Shown in pieces: positions 9,605-22,600 of a DNA stretch of 64,000 nt (position 1 is its first letter; each line of letters starts with the position of its first letter). The translations under genes and the position numbers were made by a program. A model generated the notes under the pieces. The model had not been told where the DNA came from. It saw only the letters and a list, made by a program, of their open reading frames with translations, and did no database searches. Source of the stretch: Chaetoceros tenuissimus (Eukaryota > Bacillariophyta > Thalassiosirophyceae > Chaetocerotales > Chaetocerotaceae); assembly GCA_021927905.1 (NCBI GenBank), contig BLLK01000022.1, forward strand, positions 434,001-498,000, in the 5' to 3' direction.

Positions 9605-10579
9605 ATGCCTCTATATGATTATAAAGATTATGCTTTCACTGACATCTCAGAGCTGCCAGTACCGAAAGAACTCAAGAAAGCCAAGCGTAAGGGACCTAGA
9701 GGAGGGGTTCAGGTTCCATTTCCTGAGAAGTTACATAATCTTCTTGAAGAACATTTACACGAAGAGGTGATTTCATGGGCTCCGCATGGAAGATGCTTTG
9801 TTGTACACAGACCTAACGAGTTTGTGAACAAGGTAATGCCGCAATATTTCCAACAGTCCAAGCTTACTTCATTCCAGCGCCAATTGAATCTTTACGGATT
9901 CACTAGAATCCTATCATCAGGTCCTGATAGAGGAGGATACTACCATGATTGCTTCCTCAGAGGGAAAAAATATCTTTGTTCTCGCATCGTACGAATGAGA
10001 GTCAAAGGCCCTAGTTCAAGAATAGCACCAAATCCCGATTTGGAGCCAAAATTCTATTCCATGCGTCCTTTACCACAAAGTCCAAAATGCAAGGGTACCA
10101 GTAATGTATATGGAATGAATACAAAATACACTGCTCCTATCCCTTGTCCTCCTACTAGTACTGCTGAACCTCCAAATGTTATCTCATACAACCAAGAAGA
10201 TATCACAATACCTTCAAGCTCAGCACGATTGATTTCACCACTTCAACATAAAAGTGTTTTAGGTCGCATGCAAATCAAGGAGGATCCATACTTTGGAGTT
10301 AATGATTTCTTCTTGTCAGATACCGAAAAGAGAAACAATGCTCTATCTTCACTTCCTTCTGTCCCAGTGGAGAACTTATCATCCTGTTTACCACCACTAG
10401 TAACATCTTCGTGCTCCTTCGGGAATCCTTTTGATTTCGAGGACGATATTGAAAGTTGGAGTGATGGCGAATTCGATCTAGGTTGTGAGGACGATCTGTT
10501 ACAAGAAGCACGAAATAATATTGATCAGGCACCTACAATTGATTGGAATACTGACTTAACACAAGTTTTCGAAACGTAA
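9605..10579 (+). CDS. Heat shock factor family transcription factor (paralog B)
   Basis: Single exon, 324 aa. The DNA-binding domain (about residues 37-130) shows VPFPEKLHNLLEE, VISWAPHGRCFVVH, MPQYFQQSKLTSFQRQLNLYGF and GGYYHDCFLRG. The start (MPLYDYKDYAF) and the acidic C-terminus ending DWNTDLTQVFET match paralog A on the opposite strand 3.7 kb away. The C-terminal 200 residues are Ser/Pro-rich then acidic (DFEDDIESWSDGEFDLG), as in transactivation regions. A separate HR-A/B coiled coil is not obvious. The start is fixed by alignment with paralog A. Confidence 0.95.
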   Translation: MPLYDYKDYAFTDISELPVPKELKKAKRKGPRGGVQVPFPEKLHNLLEEHLHEEVISWAPHGRCFVVHRPNEFVNKVMPQYFQQSKLTSFQRQLNLYGFTRILSSGPDRGGYYHDCFLRGKKYLCSRIVRMRVKGPSSRIAPNPDLEPKFYSMRPLPQSPKCKGTSNVYGMNTKYTAPIPCPPTSTAEPPNVISYNQEDITIPSSSARLISPLQHKSVLGRMQIKEDPYFGVNDFFLSDTEKRNNALSSLPSVPVENLSSCLPPLVTSSCSFGNPFDFEDDIESWSDGEFDLGCEDDLLQEARNNIDQAPTIDWNTDLTQVFET

Positions 10580-11227
10580 ACAAAAGCTAATTATATATTT
10601 ATTGCATAAAAAATAAACTTTAGATAAATAATCATTACCATGAAATAGTTTTATAAATTACAATACAAATTTCTCTTGAAAGGTACCAATAATGAGACTT
10701 GAGACAAAAGCGTCGGGTCGTGAATTGAACCTGAAAAGCCAGAGTGAAGTCAAACAATTCCCCCAGACAAACTTTTGGCATACTGGTTTCACTCGATGAA
10801 GAAGAGATGCTCAGTGAGGTTCCATATTCTCATATGAAAATGAAAAACTAAATTATCCAATTTCCCTGGACCGAAACTTCCATACAACATTATTTGTCAA
10901 AGGTGGAATGTTCATAAGGCCTAAGTGAGAAGTGAGAAGGCTAGCTTCATCTAACCCCTTCGACTCGGGAGAGAACAGATGTTTATGAATATGTATGTAC
11001 GTACTATCTCTCTTCAGTAAGTTCAAAGTGTTCTCATCATGGAAAAGATAAGAAAAAAGATATGATGAGTGATGAGGCCGATGTTCTTTTATTACATCCA
11101 ATCAATCAACACAACAAATGGAGACATTGAAGGAGTTCTAACTCATATACGAGTACATCATCTGTTGAGTTCTTGTTACATCCGATCAACAATAGAGATA
11201 TCGAAAGAGCTCTAACTCACATTCAAA
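10580..11227. other. Spacer before fumarate reductase gene
   Basis: No gene is supported. A GTGAGAAGGC motif occurs near 10928-10940, and the last 145 bp before the next start codon contain a duplicated segment (separate entry). Confidence 0.5.
11083..11219 (+). repeat. Duplicated promoter segment
   Basis: Two imperfect direct copies lie at about 11083-11146 and 11169-11219. Shared blocks in order are GTTCTT, TTACATCC, ATCAAC, and GAGNTCTAACTCA. The second copy ends 8 bp before the fumarate reductase ATG. Confidence 0.6.
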
Positions 11228-14200
11228 ATGAGCTCTGATGTAAGGACTTCACCTGATGGGGAAACAAGAACCTCAAGAATTGTAGGGTCGGTGGATTTTC
11301 ATTTTCCTGTTGCCTCTCCGTCTGAAGAACCTGCAGAAATCTTTAAAATAGTATCAGGAGTTCGTTGTCAGATGCCTTTCAAGGTTAAAGTTGCTTCGTC
11401 GGCAGGTATAGATGAGCAGGGAATTCTAGAAACTGTCTCGCAAGTTTTTGATGAGGTTGAGTCTACTCTGAGTAATTGGAATCCAGACAGTGAAATAAAT
11501 GTTGTGAACAAAATGAAAGTGGGTGATCCCGCTCACAAAATGTCGCCAATGTTACGTGAAGTTGTATTGGGTGCAAAGGAAATGGTCAAAAAAACCAATT
11601 GCGCGTTTGATCCATCTATAGCCCCCCTGATCGATTATTATCATTCCAGAGCATTATTTAAGTCATCTTCGAACCCTACAAATGAAAATTGTAAAAAGAA
11701 CGATGAATCGAGAATCGAAAAAGAGGTTATTAATGTATGGAAAGAACTTCTTAAAGCTGGCTATAGTTCCAATCCAATGGATACACGCATATCTAAACGA
11801 GTCAAGAAGCTCTTAGAGTTGTCAACGTGGTCTTCAGCATTTTCAGTTCACAAGGAATTCATATCGAAGAAACATGATGAGGCATGCCTTGATTTAAGTG
11901 GTATTGCGAAAGGATACACCGTCGATGAAATAGCAAGGAGATTACCTACAAGTTGTATGGTGGAATGGGGTGGTGATGTAAAAGTTGTTGGCAAGCATCC
12001 TCTAGGTAAAAATGTATGGAGCGTAGGTGTGAGAAAGCCTCGAACTTTGTATGAATTGCAAGAAGGTGTCAAAAGAGTAAAAGAGGAAGGTCAACAGGGC
12101 CCAGTTTACACGTTATATTCATCAGATAAGGATGGAAAGAACGAATCAGATGAATATCTGGCAATAATTGATCTAAAAGATGGAGATGCCATTGCAACAA
12201 GGTGAGTACGAATGAACCAATCGAAATGAACTAGATACTTAGATTTGATGTGATTAAATTCTGATCCAAAATTACTTAAAGCGGCGATTGTGAGAAAGTC
12301 ATTGAAAAGGACGGGAAGTTATATTCACATATTATAAATCCAAAACTTGGTCGACTTCTGGAAATAAATAGCGAAACTTTAGCCCAGGCTGTAGTTGTGT
12401 GTAAAGGTTCATGCATGTGTGCAGATGCTCTAAGTACTGTAAGTAAGGGAGATGGGATTGTCTATTTTTGGTTGTCTATCTCATCTTCATTGTATCTTAC
12501 CACGCCTCATCTCGTGCTATCCTTTTAGGCGGCTATTTCGTTAGAAGATCCTACAAAGGCCCGTGAGCTACTTGAACCCTTTCGAACAGCTTTCAGATAT
12601 CCAGTAAATGATTTCTTACTTTTTTCCCGAGACGGTCCGAGAATTATCAGACTCCAAGTACCCGGCCTCGAGCCAAAGGAAATACGAGAGAAGAGACTTC
12701 AAAGCCATGAACCTGCAAAAGTTATTGTGCTTGGATCTGGGCTTGCTGGAATGAGGTATGTCAATCTTACAAGATTTTTGTTTTCCTTCATTTGAATACA
12801 TTAACTTTTCTTCATTTGAATACATTAACAGTGCTGCCATTGCAGCTGCCGATGCAGGAGCAAAGGTGATACTTCTAGAAAAGGAGGAAAAGACTGGTGG
12901 AAATAGTGCAAAAGCAACAAGCGGAATTAATGGGTGGGCTACCGAGACTCAAGCAGAGCAAGGTGTATGTGACGATGAGCGCCTTTTTGAAAGAGATACC
13001 CATAGAAGTGGATTGGGAGGAACTACGAATCCAAGTCTTGTTCGAACCCTTTCAATTCAAAGTGCACCTGCTGGGCATTGGTTGATGCACAGATTTAACA
13101 TACCCCTGAAAGTCTTGAGTCAATTGGGTGGACATGCAGCAAAACGAACGCATAGAGCTCCACCTGATGATCAAGGAAGGCCTGTACCAATTGGTTTTTT
13201 TATAATGAAAACTATGCGTTTGGTCATAGAAGGCGAATATTCTGATAAAATTGAGATAAGATGTGGATCAAAAGTGTTGCGATTGCTTAGTAGCGATGAA
13301 AATGATTGTAAAATTGTTCATGGTGTAGTAGTCGAACATAAAAATGGAAATAGGTATGAAGAATATGGTGACTCTGTGGTAGTTTGTACTGGAGGTTTTG
13401 GCTGTAGCCAATCCCCTGATGGTCTCATGGCAAGGTTCAGAAGCGATCTACTAGGGTTTGCCACCACCAATGGAAATTTTGCCCAAGGCGAAGGAGTGAG
13501 TATCTGCGAAGAGCTAGGAGCAGAACTTATTGACATGGATAAGGTTCAACTCCATCCTACCGGGTTCATTAATCCAAAAGATCCTCAAAATCCTACAAAG
13601 GTAAGTTTCTCTCATTACATGGATTTACATATCAAATAACACTTTCCTCACCGATCTATCGCAAGATTCTTGCACCTGAAGCGATTCGCGGTAGTGGGGG
13701 GATTTTGGTGAATTCATCAGGAAAACGTTTTGTAAATGAACTTGATCTACGTTCAATTGTGTCAAAGGCAATTCTTACTCATTGTGATAGGTACGTCTCA
13801 GGCACCTATACCGGCCCGCCATTTGCATTTTGTATTTTAAGTAAGGAATCGCAGGAGCTTTTTGGTTTTCCCACTCTTGGATTCTACAAAGATAAGATGG
13901 GATTATTTGAAGAATGTCAAGATATATCCGCAGTAGCAAATTTGATAGGATGCAAAGAAGAAGTGCTGATTGAAACTCTTCGCTCATACTCAAATGCATC
14001 CAAGATTGGAAACTGTCCTCAAACCAATAAGAGCATTTTCCCAGCTGATATATCACCAGAATCAACGGATCTCATAGTAGGAAGAATCACACCATCAAGT
14101 AAGTGTCCTACTCGTAATTTTGAAAACATCTTGCAGTTTCAGAAGCTTAATCAAAACTAATTCAAAAATTTTAGTACACTATACCATGGGGGGCGTCAAT

Positions 14201-15307
14201 ATAAACCCAGCAGGCGAAGTTCAACATACACTTACTGGCCATTTCGGCCGTCACAGGCATATAAGAAATCTATATGCTGCCGGTGAATGTACAGGAGGAG
14301 TCCATGGAGGAAATCGCCTTGCCGGAAATAGTTTGCTAGAATGCTGTGTTTTTGGTCGAATTGCAGGAGGTATGTGATTCTTACAAAAGTTCATAATTTG
14401 TCTATTTCATTTGAATGAATTAACACTGTACACACCTGTAGAGAGAGCTGCAACTGTCAAACAATCAGAACAATGTATGTTCCCCCAAGCCAAAATTGAT
14501 GGGAGCGAGACACATTGGAAACCCGTTGTGCTCAGAGAAGTAAGAAATACAGATGCTGTTTTTGGTAAGAATACTATCGAAGCAAGATTTAATTTGTATG
14601 GTGCTCTTCAGCACAGCGGGTTGGATGTTGGTCAATTTGTTGGGCTAAGAGGTGAATGTGATGGCGAAACTCTTCAAGGATATTTTTCCCCAATCACCCG
14701 TCCTGACGACGAGGGTGTGATTGGAATTCTGGCAAGGAAAGATGAAAAAGGTGGACCAATTACAAAGCTTTTGAATCACATTCGTCCAGGTAGTGTTCTT
14801 TACATGTGTGCCATGGGTGGGCTTCGGCTTCGGTTTGAGGGCAATTCTATCAAATATCGCGGAAGAGAAATAAAACGCATAGGATTACTAGCGGGAGGGA
14901 CAGGTATTGCTCCAATGATTCAGATCATTCGCGCTTTTAGTGATTTTGTTCGAAAGGCTGGACCAAAGGCGAACGGCTATAAAATGAATCTTATCTTTGC
15001 GGCAGAGGGAGAGCACGATGTATCCTATATGAAAGTATTGAATGATGTGAAGCAAGACTTTCCGACATACTTTAGCTATTACATTAAGTTGAACAGCCCT
15101 CCTTTGGGATGGACAGAAGGTGTCGGTTTCATTGAAACAAGGGACATAAAGGCTAGAATGTTCCATCCCGCAGAAGCACATGACCTCTGCGTGCTGTGTG
15201 GGCCGCCTGTGTTCGAGCGTTCCATGATAAAACTTTTGAATAAAAATGGGTTTGAAGAAAATCAAATCTTTTCCTTTTCGACAATGGATAGAGTGAGCGC
15301 TAAGTAA
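11228..15307 (+). CDS. ApbE / fumarate reductase / cytochrome-b5-reductase fusion
   Basis: Model: join 11228..12201, 12282..12438, 12529..12755, 12832..13600, 13666..14098, 14175..14369, 14442..15307, about 1206 aa. All six introns are 64-90 bp, GT-AG, and in frame. Residues 1-430 are an ApbE flavin transferase ([43 protein letters not shown]). About 437-905 is a soluble fumarate reductase: FAD-binding [18 protein letters not shown], active-site HPTGF, HYTMGG, and [16 protein letters not shown]. About 920-1206 is a ferredoxin-reductase-type module ([28 protein letters not shown]). This order matches kinetoplastid NADH-dependent fumarate reductase, which reduces fumarate to succinate and recycles NAD. 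DGETRTS at residues 10-16 is a possible covalent-FMN acceptor site, by analogy with those enzymes. Compartment cannot be read from the sequence. Confidence 0.93.
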
Positions 15308-15417
15308 GGACATTAGAATATTCACTTCAAATTTAGAATAATTACAATAAAGTGTAGTTACAACCTATTTCCCGTAGGCAATGATAAATTAAAAAGACCA
15401 TTCTTTTCCAAGAAAAG

Positions 15418-16059
15418 TTACAATAATGTCAGAGGTGCCAAAATTGCTAAAGGTACCGCGAAGATACTTAGTATCTTCATATCCGAGGTCAATTGCATCA
15501 GTCCGAAAACGCACGTTATCCAAGCGCTAGCAATTACGATTCTAGCAAACCATTTATGTACTTTGCGATAGAGTTGATTTGTCTTATCAATGCCAAAATC
15601 AGGATGGAGAAAGATTGCTCCAGCCAATGCGGGCATAACTGCAAGAGAGATAGTTATGATTCCGCACAAAGCATGGGTTGTAGTGATATGTTCTTTTCCC
15701 ATACGCTCTTTATTTTCGTAGATAACCCATAGTCCAACAAACGCAGTCACAAGCCCAAGGGATGAGAGAATACCGTGAGTCTTTGTGTTACTGTAGCCTC
15801 CTTTCTTTTTAATGATTGCAGCCGAACCCATCATGCCAATGAATCCAAAAACCATTAGAAAAGGATGCCACGAGAAGAATCTCCATCCTGCACCTGATGG
15901 CTGTGTGGCTGCGATATAGCCAGCAAGGAAGGTAAAGATCGAGAAAACTAAAACTAAAGTGTTCTTTCTTTCTTCTGAGATGGTAGGTCCTGGCATATTG
16001 TTTGTAGTTGTACTTTCTTGAGTGATGAGACTGTTGGATTCCAGATGCTGATGTGACAT
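15418..16059 (-). CDS. Cytochrome b561 domain protein
   Basis: Single exon, 213 aa from the ATG at 16059. Six hydrophobic segments can be followed. Conserved histidines typical of b561 haem ligands appear in WHPFLMVFGFIGM, KTHGILSSLG, TTTHALCGI and VHKWFARIVIASAW. Such proteins move electrons across membranes, usually from ascorbate to monodehydroascorbate or ferric iron. It converges tail to tail with the fumarate reductase gene 110 bp away; a shared role is not implied. A start at MPGPTI (about 15996) is also possible. Confidence 0.88.
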   Translation of the reverse strand: MSHQHLESNSLITQESTTTNNMPGPTISEERKNTLVLVFSIFTFLAGYIAATQPSGAGWRFFSWHPFLMVFGFIGMMGSAAIIKKKGGYSNTKTHGILSSLGLVTAFVGLWVIYENKERMGKEHITTTHALCGIITISLAVMPALAGAIFLHPDFGIDKTNQLYRKVHKWFARIVIASAWITCVFGLMQLTSDMKILSIFAVPLAILAPLTLL

Positions 16060-16667
16060 GCACCTATATTTTCTTTGTGTGTGATTAAGTAAATAAAAAT
16101 GGACAAGCTTCACTCCTTCTTTGTCCTCACTCTATGACTGCTTTTATTTCAACAACGCTACTTGTTCGGAAATTTGTTGTTGCTGCTGCTTCTCTATTCT
16201 ATGTTAATAGACTGCTTTTTAAGTACTGTTTGTTTGTTTGTTTCATGCTCATCAATCACAATCAATCTATCATCTAAGTTCAAGTAGAAACGTACGTACT
16301 TAGGGCTACGATACACAATTTGAGTATATGGCTAGCTAGAAGAAGAAGAAATGGGCTTCCTATATGTTGAATGTACGTACATACCTTATATACTGATGAC
16401 CTTACAAAACTTTCTTCCTCTGTAGATACTTACGTTATCAACAATCAACAAGCAAAAAGCACAAAAAGCAACACAGTAGTAACTAAAGAAACCTATGTAC
16501 ACCTCTCTCATCATAAGATACATTCAATAATAAATAGCTACATTTACCTATACAGCAGAAATTTGAGTACAACTAGTGCTAGGTTCTTTCTAAAATTGAG
16601 TTTTTTCTACTAGGGGACAAGGAAGACTCACCAATTTTACTATTTTTTGAAGGACGTATCTAAGAAA
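16060..16667. other. Divergent promoter region b561 / TRRAP
   Basis: About 600 bp, AT-rich, with two ACGTACGTAC-like palindromes (about 16292 and 16372) and a TGTT run near 16229. No gene seen. Confidence 0.45.
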
Positions 16668-19600
16668 ATGAGCTCCAATAATAGCAACACTAATCCTATG
16701 CCTAGTAGCAGTGGCTTGCCTCCTTCTATGGCGGGACAAAAGAGGAAAGCAAATTCTATCCAAAGTGATGGGAACGCTACTAGTGATGATCCAAAGCAAA
16801 CAAAGCCTGAAATAAATTGGGGCGCTCTTCGGAGGAGAATAATGGAAAATGTCACAACTGAGCAAACTTTGCATATTTCTTGTGATGCCATTGACGAACT
16901 TAGAGACCATCTCGAGCTTTTGCATTCGACTGAATATCCTGTGATGCTCCAAACACTTTTTCCAGTTTTCGGATCTATTCTCAAGTCTATTCCATGTCAG
17001 CCTCCACCGCCTCCAAACCTATTGGGACCACATCATAATCCAATACATCATCCGGAGGAAAGACCAGAGCATAGAATAAGGCATACCATTCTCGAAATTT
17101 GCTATAGACTTCCTCAGAATGAAGTGCTTCGTCCATATGCTGCTTCGCTAGTCGAACTTGCAATGGGGGTTCTGCTCAATGATTACGAAGATAATGCGAT
17201 ATTGGCAGTTAAAATTATTTTCGAGTTGCACAAGAGTTACAGACCAATGTTAGCAGACCATGTTCGACCCTTTTTGGATTTTGTCAAGACAGCATATAAA
17301 ACGCTGCCTAGTAATTTGCAAAAGAATTTCCAAAGTTTTGCGCCACCTCCAATCATGGCGTCCTCCAAGAGTGAGAATGACTCTTCTTCATCCCCATCCG
17401 GTGGAAGTACAACTACTGCAGATAAGAGAGTTATGCCTCCTCCCATTAACACAACACCAAGTGCGAATATCAGTGCTCGATTACTGTCGCATTCAGTTGT
17501 CAAATCTTCATCATCTTTTCGAGTACTGACGGAATGTCCATTGAGTGTCATGCTTCTATTTCAGCTCTACCCTAAATTCATTAAAACCTATCTTCAGCAA
17601 CTTCTACCCTTGATGATGGATTCGTTGGCACAAAGACCACCGCCACACGCAGCTGCTCTATTAGTTCCTGACCCACAACTTGCTTCTCCCAAGGCACATG
17701 GTATGACACCAAAGGCATCTACAATTCATGCTTCTGAGCCTGAATCCTCGGGTGCAAATCAAGAAACGTCTACAAGTGAAGCTCAATCTGATCCCAATGC
17801 TGCTACCAATGAGACAGGTTCATCACCAGTCAAGGAGCAGAAACAAATTGAACTTAATCCACATGCACGTCACCAAGAATTGATCAAAGCATTATATCGG
17901 AAAAGAGCAAAGGAGCTTCTCGCAGCACAAGTGAAAACTTTATCCTTCGTGACACATCTTCTTCGATCGTATGGAGATCAGATGAAACCCTACGAAGACC
18001 GACTAGCAAATAATGTGCTGAATCTATTTCAAATGTGCCCTCGTGAAGCAATCACAGCCAGAAAAGATCTTTTGCTTGGATTGAGACATATATTTGCTAC
18101 TCCATTCCGTAAGGGATTCTTTCAACATATTGATACTCTTTTAGATGAGCGCTTACTTATTGGAAAACATAAGCAGAGCGAACATGGGCATCTTAGAGCG
18201 GCTGCATATAGTGCTCTTGCAGATCTACTCCACTACGTCAGAACTAAACTCACCATGACGCAAATTTCCCGTGTTGTTCATCTATATTCGAGAGTACTAC
18301 ATGATGCCAGTATGAATTTGTCTCTTGTGACACAAGCTGCTAGTGTTCGGCTACTCCTGAACATGGTTGATCCAGTATTTCGCAATAAAGAAGAGAAGGC
18401 GTCATTGGGACGGGATATTCTGTTTCGTATACTAGAAACCCTTGTTTGGAAGATAGGTATGCTAGTTGATCACGGTATTACTGAAGTTAAAGCAGAAGAG
18501 GGCAAAGCAAAGGAACGAAATATTGTCCTTAAGCAAGGTTATTCATCAGAAGCGGCAAGAGAGGAAGCTATAATTGAATTCATGTATGAATTCAAATGTA
18601 ATGATGGATTAGGTACTTTGCAGAACATTCGAGATTTGTTGAAACCTCTTTTAACAGGTACAAAAACCTTGATTTGGTGCATTAACAACTATGGAGCACA
18701 ACGTGCGAAGTTATCGTCTTCGAAGGAAAAGAACTCAAAAACAAAGAGCGAACCCAAAGAACCTGTGTCAAAACAGCAAATGTGGGTTGAAGAGTTGGCA
18801 GTGCAAAGCCTAAATAGCTCTGAAAGAGAACTTCTTGAGAAGTACTTTTCTTGGACACTTACCGCGCTCAAAGTATTCAAAGTGGAAACAATAGATTCAG
18901 ATGAGTCGAAGACGGAATATCAGGATGTTCTAGAGAATTTCGCCGCATCGCTTGGTGTTTTGGATTCATTCAATTTCCACAGAGTTATTGGATCACATAT
19001 TGACGAGCTGATCGTCGCTATAATCGAAGATGATGAAGTTATGGCATTTCCGGACGCACTTCTACTTAGTAGTCACAATGTTGCTACTGACTTCACATCA
19101 TGTCTCTTGCGCGAATTGATGAAAGACGCAGAGTCTTTAGACATTGGAATAACGGAAAGTGACAATGAACAGGACCAACGAGCAGCTGATGTAAGAATGA
19201 AATTGTTCAGCAGAATCCTAACTTCATTGACATCTCATCCAAAAAATGAGAAGGTTTTGCGTCCGTATGTGCAAGAAATTATTGCCATATGCCTAAGAAG
19301 AGCTTTGGGAAGTGAGATAGTGCATTGGCCAGGAAATCATTTTACTCTACTTCGTCAACTGTTCCGAGGTATAACAGGAGGGAAGTTTGAAGAATCCTAC
19401 AAAGAGGTCTTACCTCTGCTACCAACTCTTTTGAATGGATTGTATCGTGTATACTGTAATACAAATCATGAGATCTTGAAGAAAGTGATTATTGAGATCT
19501 GTCTGACAATACCTGCCAGGTTGTCATCTCTCCTTCCTCATTTGTCCCTTTTACTACATATCATTGTACCAGCTCTGAAAACTAATGATGGTGATCTAAT

Positions 19601-22600
19601 AAATCTCGGGTAAGAAAAATATCGATTCTTTCTTTGCTGCTGAAAATTAAATCTAACCATTTATCAGGTTACGGACACTAGAGTTTTGGGTTGACAACCT
19701 TAATATAGATTTCTTATTCCCGATCTTATCTCATGATGAGGAACTTTTTGCTGATCTTATGACCACTTTATCTTCACATCTTCGTCCAGCACCCTATCAG
19801 TATGGCCTACTTACACTTAGGCTTCTTGGGAAGCTTGGAGGAAAAAACAGATTATTCCTCGAAGCTCCCATGAATTTACCAGTTGCTGAAAGCAATACCC
19901 AAACTTCCATTCCACGTATCAATTGTAAATGGAACAATGACGGTATGGAAGACGATGTTTCTTCGTCCTTTTTTTCAGTCCAGCTTCCATTGCAGCAATC
20001 TTGTGAAATTCTTCGAAGTGTTGCAAGGTTTGCCTATAAAGAAGACAAAAAGTCTCACAAAGTAGTCGACCTGAATTACATTGAAACCCTCAAAAACACA
20101 ATCAATTTTTTGGAAGATGACTATCTACTTAACTTCAAGGAAGATGTATTGTATGATATCTCACTTGAACAAGCTAGTTCTGCTTTTGTTGTTGTTCGAA
20201 CTGTAGTATCTGTGGTGTTCAATATCGAAGGAGAGATGAAAAATGGTGTTATCATTAGCCCAAGAGAAACTGCGATGAACACAGAAGAAAATGACGACGA
20301 AAATATTTCAACAAAATCTTCATCTTGCACAAAATGTGGTGATCTAGACATGAAGTTGTTAATGTCATCGCTCTTTTTTGCATCTTTCATTGACGGGATA
20401 AAGGAAGATGCGACAATTCTATTAGATGGTGTGCTCCATCACATATTACTTGTTGCATTTTTGCACAGTGATTGTATCATCCCTGAAAATGATTCGCAAG
20501 CTTTAACAGTTACTGGAAGCGAAAATAATCCAACTGTACAAGATAGACCATCTGCTGTTCAGAACGGTAAATTGCAGCCGCTTCTGAGTTTCGGCCGATT
20601 TCTATTCACTGGCGCATTGAACACTGGAATGAATTACTTTCTCGTTAACAATTTCATTGTTGAAATATTATCTCTTGGCGATAAAATGATTGACGTCAAA
20701 GCAAAGACTCTACTGAAAGATGTTATGGAATTCGTGAGCAATCTTTCCAAATCGCCAAAAGGAGATGGAAATATGGAAGTTGATGAACAAAATTTGGAGA
20801 ATGACAGTTTTGTACTTCACTTCATGGAAAGCTTATTATACCAATTTTGCCAAAAGATTATATCAAGTTGTTGGGAATCTCGCAGAAGTCTTTATGAAGC
20901 ACTTGAGATTGTCCTGAAACATGCAAAAGAAGAATGGTGTAGACGCTTTGAGGTTGAATTACTTCATACTGCCATATTCTGTCTCAAAGACCATCCCGAC
21001 GAGGCCTCCTTAGCTCAAAAAGATGCCCTTGTATTTTATTTTCGTATTTTGATACTTTTGTATATGGACCGAAGCTCTGGGGGTGAAGATGTAACAATCG
21101 AGCATACTTTCGCAGGTAATAGCAAGTGTGCTGAAGAAAGTTCAAGGAGCAATCGTCCAGTAGCCAGTATTTTACCAACATCGAGTACAATACCATCACT
21201 TCTTCTTATTGAATTGGGGTCAAATAATTCCTTGGTTAGATATGCAGCTAGAAGAGGACTTGAATTTCTTTATGATTCAGATGACCCATCAAAGGAACTC
21301 AATATGAAGTCAATCATTTCTAAGCATGGATCTATTATCAAGCGCCACCTGTTTTCAAAGTCTTTGCGAAATCTTCAAATACCTCACCAAATCGCAACAA
21401 TTGAAACATTCTCATATATAATAAAGCATGCTCCTGAAACTGTGCCTTTGTCAGACAACCATGTCCTTGTTCTGATATCCGAGTCTCTCAAGATGATGTC
21501 TGTGGCTGATGGCGAGATGACTTCAGAGTCTATATCAAACAACGTCATTGTGAATAAAGATGGATATTGTCCAAGATCTACAAAAAATTCTTGTATGATC
21601 AGCAAATTCTCGAATCTTAGTCATTCTACTGGAATACTCCTTCGTGAGGCATTCGATTTGGCTTTTGGTAACGGATATCTAATCCGAGTGAAGGCTGAAC
21701 TGCCAATTGGCGTTCAACTCCGAGTTTCATCCTTGAATCTCTTCCGCGAAATATTGAAGAAACACAGTGAAACATTTCTTGAGGCTGAATCTAGCAGCTC
21801 GATAGGTAAGTTGAAAATATTACTTCTGTTGTGCTTTCTAATTCTATGATTTTTTACTCACCTTTATCCAGGAAATATTTTGCCTCATATTGTAAGTCTT
21901 CTCTTCCGTTCTTTGACTGGAAAGCCAAAAGAAGCCATTAATGCTGCATTTCAGGCTTTGGAAGAAATTTTGACAAAGACTGATAAGAAAAATGCTGATG
22001 AATCGCAAAGCTCTGTTCGTCTTCCCAAAAACTTACTACAGATGTGCATCAAGCCGGTCTTACTCAATTTGAGAGATTATACTAAATTATCTGTACCCCT
22101 CCTTCGCGGATTATCTCTACTTCTGTCCTTGTTGTCATCTTGGTTCAGCAAAACGCTTGGGGAAAAACTTTTAGAACATTTACAGAAATGGAGTGATCCA
22201 GACAAGATTATTAATCAAAGAATATGGAAACAAGGAGAAGAACCACTTGTCGCTGCTGAAATCATCAACTTATTTCAGCTCTTGCCAGACGAACCAGGAA
22301 ACTTCGTAGAGCCCATGATTAAGACTACATTAAAGCTCGAAGCTGTTCTATTTCGTTACTCGTCTACATTCAAGGAATCTCCATACAGAATACCTCTAGC
22401 AAAATACTTGAACAGACATGGCAACGCCGTTGCTCAATTCTTCATCAACGACCATCGCTTTAAGAATCCTATCTATAGTGAATTAGTTCAGGATGTTGTG
22501 AGGCGCAAAGAGTGCGTAGAGTTACGGAAGGTTTTGAGTAGTATAGAATGCTCAAATATGCTGCTAAATGTTTGTTTTGAGACACCATTAGCTATCATCA

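Noticed and set aside
10700-10760. Minus-strand GGTTCAATTC near a CCCGAC stretch, tRNA-like
   Set aside because: The T-arm does not pair and no cloverleaf forms upstream.
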